A DNA stretch of 41,233 nucleotides from Phaeospirillum sp. (GCA_030824585.1 JAVBXM010000011.1:1-41233), one strand, 5' to 3'. Counted from the stretch's first letter, positions 16,575 to 25,434 are shown. Made by a program: numbers and translations. Notes: generated by a model not told the origin, from the letters alone.

Positions 16575-17073
16575 AGCGGACGCCCTTCTCCTCGAGGTAT
16601 TTCCGCAGCAATTCGCCGGAGGCCTGCAGCCCTTCCTTGGGTCCGGCCGCCTGCTGCTCGCAATCGGTCAGGCGGCGGTAGAGGGGGATGATGATGCCTT
16701 CCAGCGGCGCGCGGTCCGGGACCCGGCGGTTGGAATGGTAGCCGACGATCGCGTGGTTGGCGTCGAAGCTGGGCGTCACGTGGGCCAGGACCCAGTAATG
16801 GTGCCCCTGCTTGGTGCGGTTGACCACGTAGGCGAAGATCTCCCGCCCGGCCTGCAGCGTCTCCCACAGCATCTTGAACACGCATCGCGGCATTTGCGGG
16901 TGGCGGATCAGGTTGTGAGGCTGGCCGATCACCTCCGCCTCGTCATAGCCGCTCACCGTGAGGAAGGTGCGGTTGGCGTAGGTGATGACGCCCTTGAGAT
17001 TGGTCTTGCTGACAATGACGTCGTTCTCGCCGAAGAACGTCTCGATGCCGCTAAGGCGATCGTCGTGCCGCAT
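16549..17073 (-). CDS. Aer-type PAS protein (CetB-like redox/energy sensor)
   Basis: A 174-residue soluble protein whose first 125 residues match the FAD-binding PAS domain of E. coli Aer almost without gaps: [42 protein letters not shown]57 and H58 of Aer are kept at the same numbers, but the position of Asp60 is Gln (RHPQMP). The C-terminal 45 residues are a charged, probably helical tail that may contact the receptor. There is no membrane segment. GGAGG lies seven bases before ATG 17073. It is the first gene of a two-gene unit with the chemoreceptor. Confidence 0.9.
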   Translation of the reverse strand: MRHDDRLSGIETFFGENDVIVSKTNLKGVITYANRTFLTVSGYDEAEVIGQPHNLIRHPQMPRCVFKMLWETLQAGREIFAYVVNRTKQGHHYWVLAHVTPSFDANHAIVGYHSNRRVPDRAPLEGIIIPLYRRLTDCEQQAAGPKEGLQASGELLRKYLEEKGVRYDQFIFSL

Positions 17074-17684
17074 GGGATGCCCTCCCTTGAATAAGCACAG
17101 ACGAATTATGCATTTTCCTTGCCTATTGTGGGATGCGCTTTGGTATTGCCCGGACTTCCCAGCCTTTCGGTTGAATTAGGGTGCAGACCCGACCGCGGGC
17201 CATGTTGCGAAAGATGACGGAGATTGCCGCAAGGTGAGAAGGTATATTGCGTGTGTCGCGCAGCGCGGCGCTATATGTGGTTATCTTGGGCGGCAAGACC
17301 TGGCACAACCGAAGATTAGGTATTAATCCCATACTGAAGTCGGGCCGTGTGACGGCGGTCCTCTGCCGGGGAGGGGTCGCCGATCGGAAGTCCCGGCCTG
17401 GGCTGGCTGTTGGCCTTGCTGGCTGCCGCGCCGGACGGAGGGCTGATTCGGGAGCGCGCCGGTGTAAGGCTGATGCATTATGCGGCGTCTTCACAGGAGA
17501 CGTGGCCTCGGGTCATCGGCTATATTCGGGGTCCGGGTGGAAACGCGACTGAAGCCTGGGCGGCTCGGGCGTGTTGAGCGCCACCCGTAAATTTCCCGGT
17601 AGCTTACTGATATTGAATGAATTATCCGCCATGGGTGGTACGGATTCGACGTCCGGATGCTCTCGTTTAAGTGGAGAATTTGTT
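17074..17684. other. Divergent intergenic region, PAS gene / HD-GYP gene
   Basis: About 610 bases with no supported gene. It should hold promoters for the PAS/chemoreceptor unit and the HD-GYP gene. The 110 bases next to the PAS gene are AT-rich. I found no strong hairpin and no sigma-54 site with correct spacing. Confidence 0.45.
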
Positions 17685-18953
17685 TTGAAAATCTATTGTA
17701 AGGACACAGTTTCCACCGGGATGCACATCGATCTCGGCCGGGTCGCCCATACGGTCACCAAGGCGCTCGACTACGTGGGGATCGACGACCAGAGCCACGG
17801 CCGCCGCGTCGGCCTGATGACCCATCGCGTCGCCCATGAACTGGGATGGGACCGCGAGACGCGGCACTTTTCCCTGATCGCCGGGATGATCCACGATTGC
17901 GGGGTATCCTCGACCGCCGCCCACCAGAAGCTGGTCGACGAGATCGAATGGAAGGGAGCGGGGGAGCACTGCCTGCGCGGCGGCGATTTCCTCGAGGGCT
18001 TTCCGCCCTTCGCCCAATATGCCGGGGCGGTCCGCTTTCACCATACGCGATGGAACGAACTGCCGGACTGGCTGGACGACGGCACCAGACGCGTCGCCAA
18101 CCTGATTTTCCTGACCGACCGCCTGGACGTGGTGCGTTCCGCCTACCTCTCGACCCACCACCCCTACGAGGTGCTGCGCCACCGCGACCAGATCGTCGCG
18201 AAACTGGCCCCCCTGTCGGGAACCCTGTTCGCTCCCGAACTGTTCGAGGCGCTGAACCAGGCCATCCTCAGGGACAGCTTCTGGCTCGAGACCGAGGACG
18301 AATTCCTCGATGCGGCCATCTTCGAGACGCTGTCCTTCTGGGATCATTCCATGACCCTGGGGTTCGACGACCTTTTGGCCCTGGGCGAGATGATTTCCCA
18401 GATCGTCGACGCCAAGAGCCCGTTCACCCACGACCACAGCCTGCGGGTCGCCGATCTGACCTATGCCGTGACCAACATGCTGGGATTCACGCCGCAACGC
18501 CGGCAGATGCTGCGGCTGGCCGCCCTGCTGCACGACATCGGCAAGCTGCGCACGCCGGACGAAATCCTGGAAAAGCCGGGCGCCCTGACCGAGACCGAGC
18601 GGGACATCATGTTGCGCCATCCCATGGACAGCAAGATGGTCCTGTCGGCGCTGTTTCCCGGAACGCCCATCGACCGCTGGGCCTCGAACCACCACGAGAA
18701 GCTCAACGGCACGGGCTATCCGTTCGGCTGGAGCGGCGATCAGATCGACGAGGAAACGCGGGTGCTGACCATCTGCGACATCTTCCAGGCCCTGTGCCAG
18801 AAGCGTCCCTATCGCGGCCGGCTGCGCGCCGACGAGGTGGTGGCGATCATGCGGAACATGGTCGAGGCCGGGGAAATCGATCCCACCATCTTCCGCATCG
18901 TCGCCGCCAACCAGGACGAACTCTACAAGACGGCGACCCGCGAGGGGCGATAG
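17685..18953 (+). CDS. Tandem HD / HD-GYP protein, putative c-di-GMP phosphodiesterase
   Basis: A 422-residue protein (from TTG 17685) with two HD domains. The first (about residues 15-170) has GIDDQSHGRRVG and LIAGMIHDCGVSS with HD ligands and a later FHHTRW. The second (about 235-410) is a full HD-GYP domain: HDHSLRVADL, LLHDIGKLRTPDEIL, HHEKLNGTGYPFG and ICDIFQALCQKRPYRG. HD-GYP enzymes cleave c-di-GMP in the cytoplasm. No receiver or membrane domain is present. TTG 17685 has GGAG eight bases upstream; ATG 17730 (MHIDLGRV) is a plausible alternative with a poor ribosome site. It stands alone. Confidence 0.85.
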   Translation: MKIYCKDTVSTGMHIDLGRVAHTVTKALDYVGIDDQSHGRRVGLMTHRVAHELGWDRETRHFSLIAGMIHDCGVSSTAAHQKLVDEIEWKGAGEHCLRGGDFLEGFPPFAQYAGAVRFHHTRWNELPDWLDDGTRRVANLIFLTDRLDVVRSAYLSTHHPYEVLRHRDQIVAKLAPLSGTLFAPELFEALNQAILRDSFWLETEDEFLDAAIFETLSFWDHSMTLGFDDLLALGEMISQIVDAKSPFTHDHSLRVADLTYAVTNMLGFTPQRRQMLRLAALLHDIGKLRTPDEILEKPGALTETERDIMLRHPMDSKMVLSALFPGTPIDRWASNHHEKLNGTGYPFGWSGDQIDEETRVLTICDIFQALCQKRPYRGRLRADEVVAIMRNMVEAGEIDPTIFRIVAANQDELYKTATREGR

Positions 18954-19011
18954 CCCGTCCGGCGGCAATCCGTCTCCGGGCGCATGGGCGGAGAACCGGC
19001 GAAAGGATGGT

Positions 19012-19437
19012 TCAGAACAGGTAGTTCATCACGCTGCCGGGCTTCACCGAGCCGGGCGAGGTGATGCGGATGTTCTGCTCGTAGGTACCGACGCCGCGCA
19101 GGACGTCGTTGAGGAAAATCCGCGACGAGGTCGGATCGCTGCCGTCCTCGGATGTGTCGGTGCCGTATTCGAAGATGCGCAACGAGGTCTGCGGCGCGAA
19201 ACCGCCCCGTTCGTCGCGCTGGCGGCGGCCGCCGCCATCCGGGTTGATCCCGTTTTCCTGCTGGAACCGGAGGATGGATTCCTCGTTGAGGCCCATGTGC
19301 TGGGCGTAATCGAGGCGCTCCACATCGGGGCGGGTCGACGAGGCTACATTGCGCCCGCCAGTGCCGACGCGAGCCGTCGCCGCCGCCACACTGGACGCCG
19401 CCGCCGCCGATCCGACCTGTTTGGTGCTCAATGCCAT
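19012..19437 (-). CDS. Protein of unknown function, Ala/Ser-rich N-terminus
   Basis: A 141-residue protein. Residues 1-35 are Ala/Ser/Thr-rich (VGSAAAASSVAAATARVGTG), but not hydrophobic enough for a normal signal peptide. Then come YAQHMGLNEESILRFQQENG, a Gly/Arg-rich linker, and the C-terminal part FLNDVLRGVGTYEQNIRITS ending in MNYLF. I recognise no family. The composition of the N-terminus resembles secreted or surface-structure components, but this is speculation. It converges on the HD-GYP gene (58 bases). Upstream are two copies of CCTAGAT (plus-strand 19446-19452 and 19461-19467). Confidence 0.65.
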   Translation of the reverse strand: MALSTKQVGSAAAASSVAAATARVGTGGRNVASSTRPDVERLDYAQHMGLNEESILRFQQENGINPDGGGRRQRDERGGFAPQTSLRIFEYGTDTSEDGSDPTSSRIFLNDVLRGVGTYEQNIRITSPGSVKPGSVMNYLF

Positions 19438-19602
19438 GATCAGAGCCTAGATACACAAAACCTAGATTAATCCAACGTTAAGCATACCCCCCTGGTGGTC
19501 CGAAGGGAAGGGCTAACATAACCCGCAAAGAGAGTCGCCGCCGGCCCTCGGGTGAATCGCGTATGGAAGAAGGGCGGCGGGACGACGGCAACCTGGATTA
19601 TT

Positions 19603-19621
19603 CCCCAAGGACAGGTTGGGG
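19603..19621 (-). terminator. Short hairpin after the hydrolase gene
   Basis: CCCCAA, seven-base loop, TTGGGG, about 30 bases past the hydrolase stop. On the minus strand it is followed by AATAAT rather than a T-run. Weak candidate. Confidence 0.3.
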
Positions 19622-19651
19622 AGAACAATTGGCGAATACCTTGGCTGTATT

Positions 19652-20452
19652 TCAGAAGCCTTTGGCGTCGAGCCAGGACAACGTCCGTTCCGCCGTCGGC
19701 TGCCACCAGCAATCGTCGAGCATCAGCCCGTGGGGCGCGCCGGTCAGCATGGACAGGTCCGCGCCGAAATAGGTGGCGGTCTCCATCAGGGCGGCGGTGG
19801 GGACCAGCACGTCGCGGTCGCCGCCCAGCACCAGGACGTCGGGCCGCCGCCGTCCCAGGGGCAGGCGGGGACGTTCGGGGTTGAGCAGTTCGACGCAGAT
19901 GCGGTGGGATTCCTTTTGCAGCCGGGGCAGCAGATGGGCCAGGGTGTCGGCCGGCGTGGCATCGGAGAAGAAGGCGCGGCGGATGACCTCGCCCTTCACC
20001 ACCGACGGTCCCAGGGCCTGCAGCAGCCCGAACTGCAGGCAGACGTCGGGAGAGAACAGCGACAGGTGCAGGGCCGACGACATCAGGCCCGACGGCGGCA
20101 CGCTGGCCATCAGCACGGCGGCGCGGACGCGCTCGTCGCCGGCCAGGCAATGCTGAACCAGCAGGCCGCCCATGGAATGGCCGACCAGGATCACTTCGCC
20201 GCCCACGTGATCCATGGCGGAATGGATGTCGGTGACGTAATCGGCCAGGGAGGCGTAGTTGAAGCCGCCCTCGCTCTCCCCGTGGCCGCGCAGCGACACC
20301 GCATGGGTCGACCAGCCTTGGCGGGCGAAGAACGGCATGAAACGCTCGGCCCATACCCAGGCGCCGCAATAGGAGCCGTGGACGAACAGCAGCGACGGCC
20401 GCCCGGTGGCGGGGCCTTCAGGCGGGTGGCAGTTCAGGAGTTCCAGTTTCAC
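19652..20452 (-). CDS. Alpha/beta hydrolase
   Basis: A 266-residue alpha/beta-hydrolase. The oxyanion-side motif is LLFVHGSYCGAWVW; the nucleophile elbow is GHSMGG with S93. The acid is probably D214 or D212 (LGGDRDVLVP) and the histidine H241 (GAPHGLMLDD). The relatives are esterases, lipases and non-haem peroxidase-like proteins; the substrate is unknown. There is no signal peptide, so it should be cytoplasmic. It starts at GTG 20452, whose GTGA overlaps the TGA stop of the preceding small gene by four bases, so translation is coupled. A longer in-frame reading upstream is an artefact of the high GC content. Confidence 0.85.
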   Translation of the reverse strand: MKLELLNCHPPEGPATGRPSLLFVHGSYCGAWVWAERFMPFFARQGWSTHAVSLRGHGESEGGFNYASLADYVTDIHSAMDHVGGEVILVGHSMGGLLVQHCLAGDERVRAAVLMASVPPSGLMSSALHLSLFSPDVCLQFGLLQALGPSVVKGEVIRRAFFSDATPADTLAHLLPRLQKESHRICVELLNPERPRLPLGRRRPDVLVLGGDRDVLVPTAALMETATYFGADLSMLTGAPHGLMLDDCWWQPTAERTLSWLDAKGF

Positions 20453-20775
20453 GTGAGGCCGATCGATTTTCTCAGCCGGGCGAGGAGGCCCGGCTTGGGG
20501 GCGGGCTTCTTCTTCGGGGCCGGCCTGCGGACGGCGGCACCGGCCGGCTTGGCCTTGGGGGCGGGCCGGCAATGGGGATTGGTGTAAGAAAAGAACAGGC
20601 GGAACTCGCCATCGGCGGCCACCTTGTAATAGGCCACCTTCTTGATGGCGGGGTCCAGCCGGCAGCGCCGCTTGGCATCGGCCTCGGCGGTCTCGCGATC
20701 GTCGATGTCGGAATAGTCCAGCTTGCCTTGCTTGAGCTCCTGGCCGTCGCGGCAGGAATAGATTTCCGTGCTCAT
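20449..20775 (-). CDS. Small protein with a basic Ala/Pro/Lys tail, unknown function
   Basis: A 108-residue protein. Residues 1-70 form a small domain with three or four cysteines or charged patches (IYSCRDGQELKQGKLDYSDI, AKRRCRLDPAIKKVAYYKV, FRLFFSYTNPHC); residues 71-108 are a low-complexity tail (PAPKAKPAGAAVRRPAPKKK). I know no family name. The tail suggests nucleic-acid or membrane contact. GGAAGGGAG precedes ATG 20775 closely. The stop overlaps the GTG start of the alpha/beta hydrolase, so the two are made together. Confidence 0.75.
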   Translation of the reverse strand: MSTEIYSCRDGQELKQGKLDYSDIDDRETAEADAKRRCRLDPAIKKVAYYKVAADGEFRLFFSYTNPHCRPAPKAKPAGAAVRRPAPKKKPAPKPGLLARLRKSIGLT

Positions 20776-20941
20776 GCTCCCTTCCTCTGCCCGGCCGGAT
20801 CATAGCGGTACGGGCCTCGAAATCGCAACTGTCTCCAATATGCAAATACCGCAGGTGCCCAGTTAACCGGATATTCGGAAATGCCGGCTATGCTATATAT
20901 TGTGAAGGCCCGCGTATTCTGGGCCAAAAGGATGAAGCGAC

Positions 20942-21229
20942 ATGGCCGACAGCGACGACGCGATCAACGCAGCCCTGGGTCTGGGAGAGAACCGCGAGGC
21001 GGTCTACGACGTCTCGGTGGAGCTGTCGGCGGTGTTGGGCACCGCCAACCTGCCCATCGCCCAGCTCCTGAAGCTGGGCCGCGGCGCCGTGGTGGAACTG
21101 GACCGCAAGGTCAACGACCCCGTCGATCTCTACGTCAACCGCAAGAAGGTCTGCCGCGCCGAGGTGGTGGTGGTCGAGGACCATCTGGCGGTGACCATCA
21201 CCGAGGTGCTGAAGCGCGCCGCCGATTGA
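20942..21229 (+). CDS. fliN: FliN-like flagellar motor switch protein
   Basis: A 95-residue protein that is essentially one SpoA/FliN domain: [33 protein letters not shown], then [31 protein letters not shown]. FliN forms the lower C-ring of the flagellar motor and helps CheY-dependent switching. The N-terminal extension is short compared with the 137-residue E. coli protein, which is usual in alphaproteobacteria. No other flagellar gene is adjacent, which is unusual, since fliN mostly lies in a fliM or fliF-fliG operon; it may be a second copy. AAGGA lies nine bases before ATG. The aldolase gene follows after 76 bases. Confidence 0.85.
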   Translation: MADSDDAINAALGLGENREAVYDVSVELSAVLGTANLPIAQLLKLGRGAVVELDRKVNDPVDLYVNRKKVCRAEVVVVEDHLAVTITEVLKRAAD

Positions 21230-21305
21230 CGGCCCCCTGCCGATTGACGCAGCCCGCCTCCCTGGTAGTCTGGGCCCCGCGAACGCCAAAAGCAGGGGCC
21301 CATTC

Positions 21306-21962
21306 ATGAAGTTCTTCATCGATACCGCCGAAGTCGCGGAAATCCGCGAGCTTGCCGCCACCGGTCTGGTGGACGGCGTCACCACCAATCCGTCGCTGAT
21401 CGCCAAGTCGGGCCGCAAGATTCTCGACGTGGTCGCCGAGATTTGCGACATCGTGCCCGGCCCCATCTCGGCCGAGGTGGCCGCCACCGATTTCGAAACC
21501 ATGCTGGCCGAGGGCCGCAAGCTGGCGGCGCTGCGTTCCAACGTGGCGGTGAAGGTGCCGCTGACCCCGGCCGGGCTCAAGACCTGCAAGGTGCTGGCCG
21601 ATGACGGCGTCAGGGTCAACGTCACCCTGTGCTTCTCGGCCAATCAGGCCATCCTGGCCGCCAAGGCCGGCGCCGCCTTCATCTCGCCCTTCGTCGGGCG
21701 CCTGGACGACATCGGCCAGGACGGCATGGAGCTGATCGCCGATATCGTCGAAATCTACCGCGAATACCCGGCGTTCCGCACCGAGGTGCTGGCCGCCTCC
21801 ATCCGCCACCCCATGCATGTGACCGAGGCGGCGCGGCTGGGCGCCCACGTGGTCACCATGCCCCCCGCCGTGCTGCGCCAGATGTACCAGCATCCGCTGA
21901 CCGACAAGGGGCTGGCCGCCTTCATGGCCGACTGGGCGAAGACCGGCCAGTCGATTCTCTGA
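21306..21962 (+). CDS. Transaldolase / fructose-6-phosphate aldolase-like protein
   Basis: A 218-residue protein of the short transaldolase (TalC/FSA) class: [10 protein letters not shown] at the start, [10 protein letters not shown], and the Schiff-base lysine K83 in [12 protein letters not shown], followed by [20 protein letters not shown] and [11 protein letters not shown]. These (beta-alpha)8 enzymes either transfer dihydroxyacetone units in the pentose phosphate pathway or cleave fructose 6-phosphate; sequence alone does not decide. The length is the usual 210-220. AGGGG precedes ATG. Its last 41 bases overlap the convergent PfkB kinase gene. Confidence 0.9.
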   Translation: MKFFIDTAEVAEIRELAATGLVDGVTTNPSLIAKSGRKILDVVAEICDIVPGPISAEVAATDFETMLAEGRKLAALRSNVAVKVPLTPAGLKTCKVLADDGVRVNVTLCFSANQAILAAKAGAAFISPFVGRLDDIGQDGMELIADIVEIYREYPAFRTEVLAASIRHPMHVTEAARLGAHVVTMPPAVLRQMYQHPLTDKGLAAFMADWAKTGQSIL

Positions 21963-22803
21963 GGATTTCCCGCACGCAAGCGTGATCAAGGAACGATCCC
22001 ATCCGGGTCACCTTGGCCGCGCCCCAGCGCACCGCCAGCGGCAGCGCCTGGGCCATGTCCAGCCCCAGGGCCAGGGCATGGGCCAGGCCGGCGGCGAAGG
22101 CGTCGCCGGCCCCGGTGGTATCGACCACCTTCACGTCGGGCGCGGTGGCCCGCAGCCGCTGTCCCTCGACGCCGAATGCCTCGGCCCCTTCCGCCCCATG
22201 GGTGATCACCACCCAGCGCAGGACGTCTCCCGCCAGTTTGCAGCCCTCGGCCAGGGGGGCGGCCAGGATGCGGGAGTCCAGATCCCCGTGCGAGCCAACC
22301 AGCACCTGGACCGGCAGGTGGCCGTCCCCCAACGGGTGGATCTGGGCGACGATGGGGCACAGCGCCGCCTTTTCCCGCAACAGCCCGGCCAGGTTCTGGC
22401 CGTTGGAGCGCACATAGACGCAATCGGCATCCAGGTCGAGCAGACGCCGGGGCGGACGGCTTTCCCGCGCCCGGGTCAGGTTGACGATGGTGCGCTCGCC
22501 CTCGGGGTCGAGCAGCACCAGCGAATGGGTGCTGGGGCCGGAGATGCGGGTCACCGGGCCGATATCCACGCCGTGGCGGGACAGCTCGGCCAGCATCTCG
22601 TCGGCCAGGGGATCGGTCCCCACCGCCGCCACCAGGGAGACCTCGTGGCCGGCATGGGCCAGCGCGATGGCGGTATTGGCGCCGCCGCCGCCCAGCCGGG
22701 CGACGGGCGGCGTTCCCTGCAGGTGGGCACCCTCCCGCAGGCGGTGATCCAGATGGATGACGTCGTCGCGGGCGACACTGCCCAGGACCACGATTCGTGC
22801 CAT
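21922..22803 (-). CDS. PfkB-family carbohydrate kinase
   Basis: A 293-residue ribokinase-type kinase. The N-terminal PfkB signature is [15 protein letters not shown] and the second is [16 protein letters not shown] (228-243), with the catalytic base D234 and the anion-hole glycines. These enzymes phosphorylate sugars, nucleosides or sugar phosphates with ATP; the substrate is not evident. ATG 22803 has AAAGGAGG just upstream, a near-perfect ribosome site. It converges on the aldolase gene with a 41-base overlap of coding ends, and starts 52 bases from the divergent MFS gene. Sugar metabolism is a shared theme of the two convergent genes. Confidence 0.88.
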   Translation of the reverse strand: MARIVVLGSVARDDVIHLDHRLREGAHLQGTPPVARLGGGGANTAIALAHAGHEVSLVAAVGTDPLADEMLAELSRHGVDIGPVTRISGPSTHSLVLLDPEGERTIVNLTRARESRPPRRLLDLDADCVYVRSNGQNLAGLLREKAALCPIVAQIHPLGDGHLPVQVLVGSHGDLDSRILAAPLAEGCKLAGDVLRWVVITHGAEGAEAFGVEGQRLRATAPDVKVVDTTGAGDAFAAGLAHALALGLDMAQALPLAVRWGAAKVTRMGSFLDHACVREILRESTGRSSPSRP

Positions 22804-22855
22804 CACGGCCTCCTTTAATCTACTCCCAGGATAGCCCCAAAGGCCGGGCGATGCC

Positions 22856-24085
22856 ATGATGACCATCATGACCGCATCCCATTCCAGCCGCGCTTTCCGC
22901 TCCTGGGGCCGCGCCCTGCGCCATCCGGGCTATCGTCTGTTCTTCTGCGGCCAGGCGGTATCGCTGATGGGGTCGTGGATGCAGATGGTGGCGCAAAGCT
23001 GGCTGGTCTACCGCCTGACCGGCTCGGCCGAGATGCTGGGGCTGGTGGCGTTCGTCGGGCAGATTCCGGTGTTCGTCTTCGGATTGCTGGGGGGCGCGGT
23101 GGCGGAAAGCCTGCCGCGCCGCCGGCTGATCCTGATGACCCAGGGGGCCTTCCTGATCCAGGCGGCGGCGCTGGCGGCGCTGACCCTGGCCGGATGGGTC
23201 GAGGTGTGGCACGTCCTGGTGCTGGCGGTGCTGTTCGGCGTGGTCAACGCCATGGACATTCCCGCCCGCCAGGCCTTCACCGTCGATCTGGTGGGCAAGG
23301 AGGATCTGGGCAATGCCGTGGCGCTGGACGCCTCCATCTTCAACGGGGCGCGGCTGGTGGCGCCGGCCTTGGCCGGAGCCCTGGTGGCGGCGGTGGGCGA
23401 GGGCTGGTGCTTCGCCATCAACGCCGCCAGCTTCCTGGCGGTGCTGGCCGCCCTGGTCCTGATGCCCGAGCCGGGCGGCGGTCCCGCCATCCCGACGGGC
23501 GAGAGCATGCTGGTCCGGGTAAGGGCCGGCCTCGCCTTCGTGGCCGGACACCGGCCCATCCTGGCGCTGATGGGCATGCTGGGCCTGTCGGGTCTGATGG
23601 GCATGTCGTTTTCCGTGCTGATGCCGGTCTTCGCCGACCAGGTGCTGGCCGGCGGGCCGGAAATGCTGGGTTTGCTGATGAGCGGGGCGGGAGCGGGCGC
23701 CCTGCTGGCTTCGCTGGCGGTGGCCGGACCGGCGGGAGGCGCCTCGCGCCGCCGGGTGGCCTGGGGCCTGTGCGGATTCGGCGCCGCCCTGGTGGCCTTC
23801 GCCCTGTCGTCGGCGCCGTTCCTGTCGGTGGCATTGCTGGCCCTGGCCGGCATGGGGCTGGTGGCCCACAACACCGCGTCGCAGACCCTGGTCCAGACCC
23901 TGGTGCCCGATGCCTTCCGGGCGCGGACCATGGCGCTCTACACCATGACCTTCATGGCGGCGACCCCCCTGGGCTCGCTGCTGGCGGGCTTCGCGTCCGA
24001 GCGGATCGGCCCCCAGCCCACCGTGGCGCTGGGCGGAACCGCCTGCATCCTCGGCGCCCTGGCCTATCGCCGCTGGGCGCCCTGA
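22856..24085 (+). CDS. MFS transporter (EntS/MFS_3-like exporter)
   Basis: A 409-residue protein with about twelve hydrophobic segments. The start FRSWGRALRHPGYRLFFCGQAVSLMGSWMQMVAQSWLVYRLTGS is characteristic of the MFS_3 (enterobactin exporter EntS-like) family, as is VNAMDIPARQAFTVDLVGKEDLGNAVALDASIFNGARLVAPALAG. Members export siderophores or drugs across the inner membrane; the substrate here is unknown. ATG 22856, 22859 and 22868 are all possible. The final 22 bases overlap the convergent histidine kinase gene. Confidence 0.87.
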   Translation: MMTIMTASHSSRAFRSWGRALRHPGYRLFFCGQAVSLMGSWMQMVAQSWLVYRLTGSAEMLGLVAFVGQIPVFVFGLLGGAVAESLPRRRLILMTQGAFLIQAAALAALTLAGWVEVWHVLVLAVLFGVVNAMDIPARQAFTVDLVGKEDLGNAVALDASIFNGARLVAPALAGALVAAVGEGWCFAINAASFLAVLAALVLMPEPGGGPAIPTGESMLVRVRAGLAFVAGHRPILALMGMLGLSGLMGMSFSVLMPVFADQVLAGGPEMLGLLMSGAGAGALLASLAVAGPAGGASRRRVAWGLCGFGAALVAFALSSAPFLSVALLALAGMGLVAHNTASQTLVQTLVPDAFRARTMALYTMTFMAATPLGSLLAGFASERIGPQPTVALGGTACILGALAYRRWAP

Positions 24086-25434
24086 TCGGCGAAGACCAGG
24101 GAAAAGACCGCGCCGCCGCCGGGGCGGTCGCTCACCTCGACCCGTCCGCCATGGGCCTCCATGATCTCGCGGACAATGGACAGGCCCAGGCCCGATCCGC
24201 TTTTGCGGCGCTCGGCCCGCCAGAAGCGCTGGAAGATGCGTTCGCGCAATTCGGCGGGAACGCCGGGGCCGCGATCCTTGACCCGCAGGGTGGCGGGGCT
24301 TTCCACCCGGACGGTGACGGTGGTGTCGGGCGGCGTGTGGGTCAGGGCGTTTTCCACCAGATTGCGCAAGGCGTTGAACACCGCCTCGGCATTGGCGGTC
24401 ACCGGGCACTGGCCGGGCGCCGCGATGACCTCGATCATCCGGTGCTGCCTCAGCGCCATGGGGGCCAGGAAGGTACACACATCCACGGCGATGGCGTTGA
24501 GGTCGGCCTGCTCGTCCATGGCCACGGTCAGCGCCTCGGCGCGGGCCACGGCCAGCAACTGGCTGACCAGCCGGGTCATGGAATCCACGTCGCGCACCAG
24601 GGAATCGCGGGTCTCGGGATCGGGCAGGGTCTCGATATGGGCGCGCAGCACCGCCAGGGGGGTGCGCAGCTCGTGGGCGGCGTCGGCGGTGAATTCCCGC
24701 TGGATGCGGAAACCGGCCTCGATGCGGTCGAGCGCGCTGTTGATGGCCTGGACCAGCGGCATGATCTCGCGCGGGACCTCGGCTTCCGGCAGGCGGATGT
24801 CGGTGCTGGCCGGGCCGATGGCCGCCGCCTGTTCCGACAGGCGCCGCAGCGGCAGCAGCGAATTGCGGATGGTCACCAGGCTGACCAGCAGCATGGCGAA
24901 CAGGAAGGGAGCCCCCAGCCAGCCACCCTCCCGGGCGAAGCGCTCCACCAGCGAGCGGGTCATGGCATCGAAGTCGCTGCTGCTTTCCTCCACCTGGATG
25001 ACCAGTTCTCCCGCCGGGAGGCCGAGGAGGAGGGCGGCGCCGACCATCAGCACCGGGCCGGGGCCGTCGGGATTGTGGCGGTACAGGCGGGGGCCGTCCC
25101 CCATCTCGGGGACAGGCCCCACCGTCTCGCCGCCCTGGACCAGGATGGCGCCGCTTGCCCGGTCACGCACCGCGAAGCGCAGCCCTCCCTCGGACTCGGC
25201 GTAGGAGGCCAATTGCACCGCCGGCAGGTCGACGGCGATCTTGCCGTCGGGCAGCATCACCACCTGATTGCGGATGGAGACCGCCTGCTCGATCAGATAG
25301 GTGTCGCGCATGATCTCGGTGACCGACTGGTACTTCCACCACAGCCAGGAATAGGCTAGCACGACGGCGATCAGGGTGGTCAGCGACAGCCGGACGACGA
25401 TGCGCCACAGGATGGCCGGCGGCTGGCGGATCAA
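24064..25434 (-). CDS. Sensor histidine kinase (TctE/QseC type)
   Basis: A 456-residue membrane kinase. TM1 is about residues 10-31, a periplasmic domain of some 140 residues follows, TM2 is about 172-189, then HAMP, HisKA with H254 (DAAHELRTPLAVLRAH) and HATPase_c with N box (NALRNLVENALTHTP), G1 (VKDRGPGVP) and G2 (GSGLGLSIVREI). It resembles TctE/QseC/PmrB kinases paired with OmpR-type regulators. Its start overlaps the response regulator stop by four bases (ATGA), so the two form a coupled pair. The 3' end overlaps the convergent MFS gene. Confidence 0.92.
   Translation of the reverse strand: MIRQPPAILWRIVVRLSLTTLIAVVLAYSWLWWKYQSVTEIMRDTYLIEQAVSIRNQVVMLPDGKIAVDLPAVQLASYAESEGGLRFAVRDRASGAILVQGGETVGPVPEMGDGPRLYRHNPDGPGPVLMVGAALLLGLPAGELVIQVEESSSDFDAMTRSLVERFAREGGWLGAPFLFAMLLVSLVTIRNSLLPLRRLSEQAAAIGPASTDIRLPEAEVPREIMPLVQAINSALDRIEAGFRIQREFTADAAHELRTPLAVLRAHIETLPDPETRDSLVRDVDSMTRLVSQLLAVARAEALTVAMDEQADLNAIAVDVCTFLAPMALRQHRMIEVIAAPGQCPVTANAEAVFNALRNLVENALTHTPPDTTVTVRVESPATLRVKDRGPGVPAELRERIFQRFWRAERRKSGSGLGLSIVREIMEAHGGRVEVSDRPGGGAVFSLVFADQGAQRR

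Noticed and set aside
17310-17325. TGGCAC motif between the PAS and HD-GYP genes as sigma-54 site
   Set aside because: There is no GC-containing -12 element at the right distance.
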